A stretch of 64,000 bases of DNA from Sipunculus nudus (lineage: Eukaryota > Annelida > Sipuncula > Golfingiida > Sipunculidae), in contig CM049322.1 in assembly GCA_026874595.1 (NCBI GenBank), positions 24,277,400-24,341,399 of the forward strand, in the 5' to 3' direction. The notes beneath the pieces were generated by a model. That model was not told the origin of the DNA and searched no databases. It saw only the letters and a list, made by a program, of their open reading frames with translations. Positions 29,901-40,499 of the stretch are shown here, in pieces (the stretch's first letter is position 1; the number at the start of each line of letters is the position of its first letter). A program made the translations under genes and the position numbers.

Positions 29901-32900
29901 GTCAGCCAGATGTTGACCACATACTTAATAAGACCAGCCATGCCCCTCTGTTAAATGCCAGTCAGATGTTGACCACAGGCCTAATATGACCAGCCATGCC
30001 CCTCTGTTAAATGCCAGCCAGATGTTGACCACTTACCTAATATGACCAGCCATGCACCTCTGTTAAATGCCAACCGAATGTTGACCACGTACCTAATATG
30101 ACCAGCCATTCCCCTCTATTAAATGCCATCCAGATGTTGACCAAAGGGCCTAATATGACCAGCCATGCCCCTCTGTTAAATGTCAGCCAGATATTGACCA
30201 CATTCCTAATATGACCAGCCATGCCCCTCTGTTGAATGTCAGCCAGATGTTGACCACTTAAATATTATGACCAGCCATGCCACTCTGTAAAATGCCAGCC
30301 AGATGTTGACCACATGCCTAATATGACCAGCCATGCCCCTCTGTTAAACGTCAGCCAGATGTTGACCACTTACCTAACATGACCAGCCATGCCCCTCTGT
30401 TAAATGTCAGCCAGATGATGACCACAGGCCTAATATGACCAGCCATGCCCCTCAGTTTAATGCCAGCCAGATGTTGACCACAGGCCTAATATTACCAGCC
30501 ATGCCCCTCCGTTAAATGCCAGCCAAATGTTGACCACTTACCTAATATGACCAGCCATGCCTCTCTGTTAAATGCCAGCCAGATGTTGACCAAATACCTA
30601 ATATGACCAGCCATGCCCCTCTGTTAAATGTCAGCCAGATGTTGACCACAGGCCTAATATGACCATCCATGCCCCTCTGTTAAATGTCAGCCAGATGTTG
30701 ACCACTTACCTAATAGGACCAGCCATGCCCCTCTGTTAAATGTCAGCCAGATGTTGACCACATGCATAATATGACCAGCCATGCCCCTCTGTTAAATGTC
30801 AGCCAGATGTTGACCACAGGCCTAATATGACCAGCCATGCCCCTCTGTTAAATGTCAGCCAGATGTTGACCACATACCTAATATGACAAGCCATGCCCCT
30901 CTGTTAAATGTCAACCAGATTTTGACCACAGGCCTAATATGACCAGCCATGCCCCTCTGTTAAATGTCTGCCAGATGTTGACCACAGGCCTAATATGACC
31001 AGCCATGCCCCTCTGTTAAACGTCAGCCAGATGTTGACCACATACTTAATAAGACCAGCTAAGCCCCTCTGTTGAATGTCAGCCAGATGTTGACCATATA
31101 AATAATATGACCAGCCATGCCCCTCTGTTAAATGTCAGCCAGATGTTGACCACAGGCCTAATATGACCAGCCATGCCCCTCTGTTAAATGTCAGCCAGAT
31201 GTTGACCACATACTTAATAAGAACAGCTATGCCCCTCTGTTAAATGTCAGCCAGATGTTGACCACATAACTAATATGACCAGCCATGGCCCTCTGTTAAA
31301 TGTCAGCCAGGTGTTGAAAATTACCTAATATAACCAGCCATACCCCTCTGTTAAATGCCAGCCAGATGTTGACCACAGGCCTAATATGACCAGCCATGCC
31401 CCTCTGTTAAATGTCAGCCAGATGTTGACCACATACTTAATAAGACCAGCCATGCCCCTCTGTTAAATGTCAGCCAGATGTTGACCACATACCTTAAATG
31501 ATCAGCCATGCCCCTCTGTTAAATGTCAGCCAGATGTTGACCACATACTTAATAAGACCAGCCATGCCCCTCTGTTAAATGTCAGCCAGATGTTGACCAC
31601 ATACCTAATATGACCAGCCATGCACCTCTGTTAAATGCCAGCCAAATGTTGACCACATACCTAATATAACCAGCCATGCCCCTCTGTTAAATGCCAGCCA
31701 AATGTTGACCACATGCATAATATGACCAGCCATGCCTCTCCGTTAAATGTCAGCCATTTATTGACCACATGCCTAATATGACCAGCCATGCCCCTCTGTT
31801 AAATGTCAGCCAGATGTTGACCATATGCCTAATATGACCAGCCATGCCCCTCTGTTAAATGTCAGCCAGATGTTGACCACATACCTAATATGACCAGCCA
31901 TGCCCCTCTGTTAAATGTCAGCCAGATGTTGACCACATACCTAATATGACCAGCCATGCCCCCCTGTTAAATGTCAGCCAGATGTTGACCACATACCTAA
32001 TATGACCAGCCATGCACCTCTGTTAAACGCCAGCCAAATGTTGACCACATACCTAATATAACCAGCCATGCCCCTCTGTTATATGCCAGCCAGATGTTGA
32101 CCACATGCATAATATGACCAGCCATGCCCCTCTGTTAAATGTCAGCCAGATGTTGACCACATACCTAATATGACCAGCCATGCCCCTATGTTAAATGTCA
32201 GCCAGATGTTGACCACATACCTAATATGACCAGCCATGCTCCTCTGTTAAATGTCAGCCAGATGTTGACCACATACCTAATATGACCAGCCATGCCCCTC
32301 TGTTAAATGTCAGCCAGATGTTGACCACAGGCCTAATATGACCAGCCATGCCCCTCTGTTAAACGTCAGCCAGATGTTGACCACATACTTAATAAGACCA
32401 GCTAAGCCCCTCTGTTAAATGTCAGCCAGATGTTGACCACATAAATAATATGACCAGCCATGCCCCTCTGTTAAATGTCAGCCAGATGTTGACCACATAA
32501 ATAATATGACCAGCCATGCCCCTCTGTTAAATGTCAGCCAGATGTTGACCACATACCTAATAAGAACAGCTATGCCCCTCTGTTAAATGTCAGCCAGATG
32601 TTGACCACATACCTAATATGACCAGCCATGCCCCTCTGTTAAATGTCAGCCAGGTGTTGAAAATTACCTAATATAACCAGACATACCCCTCTGTTAAATG
32701 CCAGCCAGATGTTGACCACAGGCCTAATATGACCAGCCATGCCCCTCTGTTAAATGTCAGCCAGATATTGACCACATACTTAATAAGACCAGCCATGCCC
32801 CTCTGTTAAATGTCAGCCAGATGTTGACCACATACCTTAAATGATCAGCCATGCCCCACTGTTAAATGTCAGCCAGATGTTGACCACATACTTAATAAGA

Positions 32901-35900
32901 CCAGCCATGCCCCTCTGTTAAATGTCAGCCAGATGTTGACCACATACCTAATATGACCAGCCATGCACCTCTGTTAAATGCCGGCCAAATGTTGACCACA
33001 TACCTAATATAACCAGCCATGCCCCTCTGTTAAATGCCAGCCAGATGTTGACCACAGGCCTAATATGACCAGCCATGCCCCTCTGTTAAATGCCAGCCAG
33101 ATGTTGACCACTTACCTAATATGACCAGCCATGCACCTCTGTTAAATGCCAACCGAATGTTGACCACGTACCTAATATGACCAGCCATGCCCCTCTATTA
33201 AATGCCATCCAGATGTTGACCAAAGGGCCTAATATGACCAGCCATGCCCCTCTGTTAAATGTCAGTCAGATATTGATCACATACCTAATATGACCAGCCA
33301 TGCCCCTCTGTTGAATGTCAGCCAGATGTTGACCACTTAAATATTATAACCAGCCATGCCACTCTGTAAAATGCCAGCCAGATGTTGACCACATGCCTAA
33401 TATGACCAGCCATGCCCCTCTGTTAAATGTCAGCCAGATGTTGACCACTTACCTAACATGACCAGCCATGCCCCTCTGTTAAATGTCAGCCAGATGTTGA
33501 CCACAGGCCTAATATGACCAGCCATACCCCTCTGTTTAATGCCAGCCAGATGTTGACCACAGGCCTAATATTACCAGTCATGCCCCTCCGTTAAATGCCA
33601 GCCAAATGATGACCACTTACTTAATATGACCAGCCATACCTCTCTGTTAAATGCCAGCCAGATGTTGACCACATACCTAATATGACCAGCCATGCCCCTC
33701 TGTTAAATGTCAGCCAGATGTTGACCACAGGCCTAATATGACCATCCATGCCCCTCTGTTAAATGTCAGCCAGATGTTGCCCACTTACCTAATAGGACCA
33801 GCCATGCCCCTCTGTTGAATGCCAGCCAGATGTTGAAAATTACCTAATATGACCAGCCATGCCCCTCTGTTAAATGTCAGACAGATGTTGACCACATACC
33901 TAATATGACCAGCCATGCCCCTCTGTTAAATGTCAGCCAGATGTTGACCACAGGCCTAATATGACCAGCCATGCCCCTCTGTTAAATGTCAGCCAGATGT
34001 TGACCACAGGCCTAATATGACCAGCCATGCCCCTCTGTTAAATGTCAGCCAGATGTTGACCACAGGCCTAATATGACCAGCCATGCCCCTCTGTTAAATG
34101 TCAGCCAGATGTTGACCACAGGCCTAATATGACCAGCCATGCCCCTCTGTTAAACGTCAGCCAGATGTTGACCACATACTTAATAAGACCAGCTAAGCCC
34201 CTCTGTTAAATGTCAGCCAGATGTTGACCACATAAATAATACGACCAGCCATGCCCCTCTGTTAAATGTCAGCCAGATGTTGACCACAGGCCTAATATGA
34301 CCGGCCATGCCCCTCTGTTAAATGTCAGCCAGATGTTGACCACATACTTAATAAGATCAGCTATGCCCCTCTGTTAAATGTCAGCCAGATGTTGACCACA
34401 TACCTAATATGACCAGCCATGCCCCTCTGTTAAATGTCAGCCAGATGTTGACCACAGGCCTAATATGACCAGCCATGCCCCTCTGTTAAATGTCAGCCAG
34501 ATGTTGACCACATACTTAATAAGACCAGCCATGCCCCTCTGTTAAATGGCAGCCAGATGTTGACCACATACCTAATATGACCAGCCATGCACCTCTGTTA
34601 AATGCCAGCCAAATGTTGACCACATACCTAATATAACCAGCCATGCCCCTCTGTTAAATGCCAGCCAGATGTTGACCACATGCATAATATGACCAGCCAT
34701 GCCCCTCTGTTAAATGTCAGCCAGTTGTTGACCACATGCCTAATATGACCAGCCATGCCCCTCTGTTAAATGTCAGCCAGATGTTGACCATATGCCTAAT
34801 ATGACCAGCCATGCCCCTCTGTTAAATGTCAGCCAGATGTTGACCACATACCTAATATGACCAGCCATGCCCCTTTGTTAAATCTCAGCCAGATGTTGAC
34901 CACATACCTAATATGACCAGCCATGCCCCTCTGTTAAATGTCAGCCAGATGTTGACCACATACCTAATATGACCAGCCATGCTCCTCTGTTAAATGTCAG
35001 CCAGATGTTGACCACATACCTAATATGACCAGCCATGCCCCTCTGTTAAATGTCAGCCAGATGTTGACCACATACCTAATATGACCAGCCATGCCCCTCT
35101 GTTAAATGTCAGCCAGATGTTGACCACAGGCCTAATATGACCAGCCATGCCCCTCTGTTAAATGACACCCAGATGTTGACCACATACCTAATAAGAACAG
35201 CTATGCCCCTCTGTTAAATGTCAGCCAGATGTTGACCACATACCTAATATGACCAGCCATGCCCCTCTGTTAAATGTCAGCCAGGTGTTGAAAATTACCT
35301 AATATAACCAGCCATACCCCTCTGTTAAATGCCAGCCAGATGTTGACCACAGGCCTAATATGACCAGCCATGCCCCTCTGTTAAATGTCAGCCAGATGTT
35401 GACCACATACTTAATAAGACCAGCCATGCCCCTCTGTTAAATGTCAGCCAGATGTTGACCACATACCTTAAATGATCAGCCATGCCCCTCTGTTAAATGT
35501 CAGCCAGATGTTGACCACATACTCAATAAGACCAGCCATGCCCCTCTGTTAAATGTCAGCCAGATGTTGACCACATACTTAATATGACCAGCCATGCACC
35601 TCTGTTAAATGCCAGCCAAATGTTGACCACATACCTAATATAACCAGCCATGCCCCTCTGTTAAATGCCAGCCAGATGTTGACCACATGCATAATATGAC
35701 CAGCCATGCCCCTCTGTTAAATGTCAGCCAGATGTTGACCACATGCCTAATATGACCAGCCATGCCCCTCTGTTAAATGTCAGCCAGATGTTGACCACAT
35801 ACCTAATATGACCAGCCATGCCCCTCTGTTAAATGTCAGCCAGATGTTGACCACATACCTAATATGACCAGCCATGCCCCCCTGTTAAATGTCAGCCAGA

Positions 35901-36474
35901 TGTTGACCACATACTTAATATGACCAGCCATGCCCCTCTGTTAAATGTCAGCCAGATGTTGACCACATACCTAATATGACCAGCCATGCCCCTCTGTTAA
36001 ATGTCAGCCAGATGTTGACCACATACCTAATATGACCAGCCATGCCCCTCTGTTAAATGTCAGCAAGATGTTGACCACATACCTAATATGACCAGCCATG
36101 CCCCTCTGTTAAATGTCAGCCAGATGTTGACCATATGCCTAATATGACCAGCCATGCCCCTCTGTTAAATGTCAGCCAGATGTTGACCACATACCTAATA
36201 TGACCAGCCATGCCCCTTTGTTAAATCTCAGCCAGATGTTGACCACATACCTAATATGACCAGCCATGCCCCTCTGTTAAATGTCAGCCAGATGTTGACC
36301 ACATACCTAATATGACCAGCCATGCTCCTCTGTTAAATGTCAGCCAGATGTTGACCACATACCTAATATGACCAGCCATGCCCCTCTGTTAAATGTCAGC
36401 CAGATGTTGACCACAGGCCTAATATGACCAGCCATGCCCCTCTGTTAAACTTCAGCCAGATGTTGACCACATAC
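19740..36474. repeat. dispersed higher-order copies, offset 10914 bp
   Basis: About 19740-25560 recurs as 30654-36474. Markers are GACAAGCC (19971, 30885), CATTTATTG (20841, 31755) and the C-run unit at 21044 (one C shorter) and 31958. The copies are not adjacent because the 4030-bp duplication lies between them. This shows successive rounds of unequal exchange of different sizes. Confidence 0.75.
23564..31623. repeat. 4030-bp tandem duplication inside the array
   Basis: About 23564-27593 and 27594-31623 match. Markers are ATGGCAGCC (23631, 27661), a private ATGCCACTCT variant (24511, 28541), the frame at 26007 and 30037, and GACAAGCC (26855, 30885). One visible difference is AAATACTT at about 27401 against ACATACTT at about 31431. 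4030 is 72 units minus 2 bases. Confidence 0.85.
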
Positions 36475-37761
36475 TTAATAAGACCAGCTAAGCCCCTCTG
36501 TTAAATGTCAGCCAGATGTTGACCACATACCTAATATGACCAGCCATGCCCCCCTGTTAAATGTCAGCCAGATGTTGACCAAATACTTAATATGACCAGC
36601 CATGCCCCTCTGTTAAATGTCAGCCAGATGTTGACCACATACCTAATATGACCAGCCATGCCCCTCTGTTAAATGTCAGCCAGATGTTGACCACATACCT
36701 AATATGACCAGCCATGCCCCTCTGTTAAATGTCAGCCAGGTGTTGAAAATTACCTAATATAACCAGCCATACCCCTCTGTTAAATGCCAGCCAGATGTTG
36801 ACCACAGGCCTAATATGACCAGCCATGCCCCTCTGTTAAATGTCAGCCAGATGTTGACCACATACTTAATAAGACCAGCCATGCCCCTCTGTTAAATGTC
36901 AGCCAGATGTTGACCACATACCTTAAATGATCAGCCATGCCCCTCTGTTAAATGTCAGCCAGATGTTGACCACATACTCAATAAGACCAGCCATGCCCCT
37001 CTGTTAAATGTCAGCCAGATGTTGACCACATACCTAATATGACCAGCCATGCACCTCTGTTAAATGCCAGCCAAATGTTGACCACATACCTAATATAACC
37101 AGCCATGCCCCTCTGTTAAATGCCAGCCAGATGTTGACCACATGCATAATATGACCAGCCATGCCCCTCTGTTAAATGTCAGCCAGATGTTGACCACATG
37201 CCTAATATGACCAGCCATGCCCCTCTGTTAAATGTCAGCCAGATGTTGACCACATACCTAATATGACCAGCCATGCCCCTCTGTTAAATGTCAGCCAGCT
37301 GTTGACCACATACCTAATATGACCAGCCATGCCCCCCTGTTAAATGTCAGCCAGATGTTGACCACATACTTAATATGACCAGCCATGCCCCTCTGTTAAA
37401 TGTCAGCCAGATGTTGACCACATACCTAATATGACCAGCCATGCCCCTCTGTTAAATGTCAGCCAGATGTTGACCACATACCTAATATGACCAGCTATGC
37501 CCCTCTGTTAAATGTCAGCCAGATGTTGACCACATACCTAATATGACCAGCCATGCTCCTCTGTTAAATGTCAGCCAGATGTTGACCACATACCTAATAT
37601 GACCATCCATGCCCCTCTGTTAAATGTCAGCCAGATGTTGACCACATACCTAATATGACCAGCCATGCCCCTCTGTTAAATGTCAGCCAGATGTTGACCA
37701 CATACTTAATATGACCAGCCATGCCTCTCTGTTAAATGTCAGCCAGATGTTGACCACATAC

Positions 37762-38073
37762 CTAATATGACCAGCCATGCACCTCTGTTCCCGGATTTGC
37801 CTCCCGTAGCTTCCGTCTGACACCTGTAGTAGCCGGAGTGGTTGTACTCAGCTCCTGATATGTGAAGGTCCCACGTGCTCTGTGGCAGAGAGTAGCCCGC
37901 GGACCCATGTAGGACTACCTTGTCCTCAGTCACAGCGACGCCATCTTTATTCCAACGATAAAAATAAACTGAGGTGGCCGGTTGACTGCAGTCCAGAGTG
38001 ACACTTTGTCCCAGGTCCACGGCCACGTTAGACGGTCCCTGTGTGATCAGATTCTGACAATTCACAGTCCCGA
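37762..38073 (-). CDS. Ig-like domain exon of gene 2 (phase 1-1)
   Basis: The exon has 312 nt between an acceptor ending TTGTAG (38074 on) and a donor TTAG/GTATGT at 37762/37761. It is a symmetrical phase 1-1 exon, the usual arrangement for Ig domains. The protein shows an A-strand motif ITQGPSN, the B-strand Cys in SVTLDC, the C-strand Trp in YRWNKDG, the E-strand LHISG and the F-strand NHSGYYRC, so the canonical Cys-Trp-Cys core is complete. It ends with a G-strand-like NRGAWLVIL. NHS in the F loop is a possible N-glycosylation sequon. An extra Cys lies near the N-terminus (NCQN). The last 28 nt (37762-37789) are also the final partial unit of the tandem array. Beyond the donor the frame reads only GMWSTSG before a stop, so missing this donor would truncate the protein. 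Confidence 0.85.
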
Positions 38074-38431
38074 CTACAATACAGTTAAATCAAAATCTCA
38101 CATTATCTACGAGCCAATCATTCTAATATTTTACCAGAAGTTGAACACAAATATAAACTTCGTAAGTAAAGATATTAAAGTTAAATAAAGAAAGAAATTT
38201 TATTTAAAACAAAAAAAAGTGATTTTGGGACAAGGATAACGTACTGAGCGCACGAGCGGTGAAGAGAATACAGAAATATCTTATCTGAAAAAACACAGGT
38301 GTCATTAGTTATCAATAGCGTAAAATTAATCATATAATCACATAGATATAAATCAGCGAAGTACGTGTAAGTTATCAAAATAAACATTAACATGATAATC
38401 ATAAACAATAGTGTATTTAGATTGAGCGAAT

Positions 38432-38498
<67 letters not shown>

Positions 38499-39055
38499 AC
38501 ACGTATCTGTTTTAGTGTTACATGTATCTGTTTTGTTATGTGCATGGTTTGGCGTGGGCATTCTGTTTCGTGTTATGACAGATGACATATTGTGCTTTGC
38601 ATTTCTAAATTCTACCAATCTCTACACACCACTGAACATCGTCTTCAGTATGCTGGCTTTGCTTTAGGTACATGTCGTAAATACAGTGCTGAGGTAATTT
38701 CAAGGAATTCCCATGCATGTGAATGCCGCACGACAGGTTTCTGGATCGTTACCGTGAGCGATTCTGGAAATCAAGCTCGCTTTAAACACGCGCATATTGG
38801 CACGTTCCACTGATATTATTACAGAAACGTTTTTTATCGCGTTCGCTCTCGTGCTTACGTAGCTTTACTAAAAAAATTGGCAAGGCGACCCTTAGATAGG
38901 TACGCAGATGACTTAATTACTTATAAAACAATTAACCAGACGACGTCAAATTAATCATATAATCACATAGATATAAATCAGCGAAGTACATGTAAGTTAT
39001 CAAAATAAACATAATATGTAAATCATAAACAGTACTATATTAAGATTGAGCGAAT

Positions 39056-39101
<46 letters not shown>

Positions 39102-39104
39102 TAT

Positions 39105-39155
<51 letters not shown>

Positions 39156-39467
39156 AATAGCGGTGTCACCTATATGAGCTGTGATATTTTTTATTAAGCC
39201 AATTGTCTTCTATTTGGCTGAACGGGACACCTAACTTATCGATAGTTTCAACATATAAAAAAGGAAAAAATAAGAATATACTCAAGTGGAGAATATAAAG
39301 TACTTGATAAAATTTGTATTCTTTCATCAATATATAAGTTTATGATATTTGTGCTATTTATAGGACGTTTATAAAAAGCTAAACTTTGTTTTGGTGGTTA
39401 ATATTGTGGCCCGGGACTCACCTTTGAGGAAAAACAGTACGGTCAGCAGATATAAGTACATGTCCAT
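37762..39467 (-). CDS. Gene 2 (partial): Ig-domain protein, leader plus first Ig exon, followed by the array as intron
   Basis: Two minus-strand coding exons can be seen: a leader (39422-39467, 46 nt) and an Ig domain (37762-38073, 312 nt). Both splice in phase 1, so they join without breaking frame. The next intron begins at 37761 and consists of the 56-bp array, which continues past position 1; any later exons lie outside the window. The protein starts with a hydrophobic leader and one V/I-set-like Ig domain, so it is probably secreted or on the cell surface. Ligand and role are unknown. It is a paralogue of the gene at 56888-60287, about 17 kb upstream in transcription order and on the same strand. 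Whether the locus is still an intact gene, or was broken when the array expanded, cannot be decided here. Confidence 0.7.
38321..38494. repeat. 115-bp repeat copy 1 with (AT)n tail
   Basis: 38321-38435 matches 38946-39060 (offset 625) with few differences. Both copies run straight into a long (AT)n tract (here 38434-38494), after which the flanks are unrelated. This may be a local duplication or two insertions of an (AT)-ended short element. Confidence 0.8.
38946..39152. repeat. 115-bp repeat copy 2 with (AT)n and (GA)n tracts
   Basis: This is the second copy of the 38321 repeat, followed by (AT)n with one interruption (39058-39121) and then (GA)n (39122-39152). The tract differs in length and composition from that of copy 1. 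Confidence 0.8.
39422..39467 (-). CDS. Leader (signal peptide) exon of gene 2
   Basis: ATG at 39467 opens 15 codons (MDMYLYLLTVLFFLK) and one extra base before a consensus donor, CAAAG/GTGAGT. The hydrophobic run LYLLTVLFFL is a typical signal-peptide core. The phase-1 end fits the phase-1 start of the Ig exon at 38073, giving Val at the junction. A second in-frame Met at codon 3 could also start. The same arrangement, a leader exon about 0.35-1.4 kb upstream of a phase-1 Ig exon, is seen in gene 1. The recognition rests on pattern only, so a chance ATG-plus-donor cannot be fully excluded. Confidence 0.65.
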
Positions 39468-40499
39468 GGTTAACTTGGGCGTTAGACGTCAATGTCTTCC
39501 TTGCCCTTTAGCGTCTACAAATCAAGGACGGGAAATACGTGAAGAAATTCTTGGTCAGCCCGGGCATGTGTTAATAGCGACAAGTTGTTTGTTTGTATAA
39601 ATGTGGAAATTGTCCTAAACTACTAACCCCGTGTAGAACAATGCGGCTCTCCCGCCTAGACACGTGATCAAACTGTGGAATTCTTGAGAAAAGCTCCTAG
39701 TAAACTCGAAGTGGCAAAGTACATGATTTGTTTATATATATTGACAGTGTGAGTATTGACCTTCCTTGATCACTATGGTTTGTGTTGTTACATTATGTAT
39801 CGTGCGTCACAGAGGTTCGTCAAATAAGGATGTATTGACAGATCGGGAGAAAAATATTAACCCTTTATGTGCTGTATTTATAGTACATGTACCTGGAACT
39901 ATGTGAATTATAATCTTATAGTAAAAGAATAAGTAACACAGTTCAAAGCCCAGCCTGTCCCTGGGACACCATTCTGACAGTATATCACTTGTCATTACAC
40001 TGTTAAGTGTATTTGCGTGGAAGTCTTTTTCATGTAAAGATATCAATGCCATTGGTCTCCGGTATGCCAATAAGTATACTCCATATATATGGTTTTCATG
40101 TAATGTTTTAAAATGTTGTTCATTTCATGTTGTAGGCCTTATCTAAGTTTTTTTAATAATTGATTGGTTTTATATAAAGCTAATCTGATCCAATATATTT
40201 GCCTTTTCAAAAGGTCCTATTGTTGTTGTTGTTGTTATTATTATTTTCATTGTTAGTATTTTTAATTTTTTTATTGGAATAACACATTTATATATATACT
40301 TATGTTTCATATCTTTCATATTCACCCTTAATGAAAATCTGCCAAATTACTCCATTTAAGCCAATGTACTTCGACCTTGTTGTTATTCTTGGCAATGCGA
40401 TATTCAATATTTTTTTATATTAATTACTTTTGCTACAAAATCTTCACATGTAATCTATATCTTCCATAATAAACAACCTGTTTGAAAATATTAATTTTC
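39468..40499. other. No gene recognised
   Basis: AT-rich sequence just upstream of gene 2's ATG, where its promoter should lie. No convincing TATA box, CpG cluster, RNA gene or transposon terminus was identified. A short (TTG)n/(TTA)n run occurs near 40223-40245. Confidence 0.5.

Larger units (their letters stand above)
1..37789. repeat. 56-bp tandem array (about 675 copies) built from an exon-intron junction
   Basis: The unit is 56 bp (successive GTTAAATG starts at 61, 117 and 173), about 46% GC, always head to tail. No inversion, spacer or transposon interrupts it from position 1 to 37789. Single-base variants and rare 1-bp indels distinguish units, and these variants recur in blocks, giving higher-order repeats. 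On the minus strand half of each unit reads AACAGAGG-GGCATGGCTG-GTCATATTAG, which is the end of the Ig exon at 37762-38073. The other half starts GTATGTGGTC and is the start of that exon's intron. The array is cut by the left window edge, so its full length is unknown. Because 56 is not a multiple of 3, no long reading frame passes through it; the recurrent 61-codon frames inside it are not genes. Confidence 0.98.
38074..39421 (-). other. Intron 1 of gene 2
   Basis: This 1348-bp interval lies between leader and Ig exon. It starts GTGAGT and ends TTGTAG on the minus strand. It contains two diverged copies of a 115-bp sequence, each running into an (AT)n tract, and a (GA)n tract. No coding signal was recognised inside; the open frames over 38.2-38.7 kb are AT-repeat translations. 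Confidence 0.6.

Noticed and set aside
1-37789. CRISPR-like or centromeric satellite array
   Set aside because: There are no variable spacers, so it is not CRISPR. A centromeric role cannot be excluded, but the unit's origin from an Ig exon boundary and the flanking gene make a local intronic satellite the simpler reading.
38392-38667. Open frames over the (AT)n tract on both strands
   Set aside because: They are poly-(Ile-Tyr) translations of the microsatellite with no exon signals.
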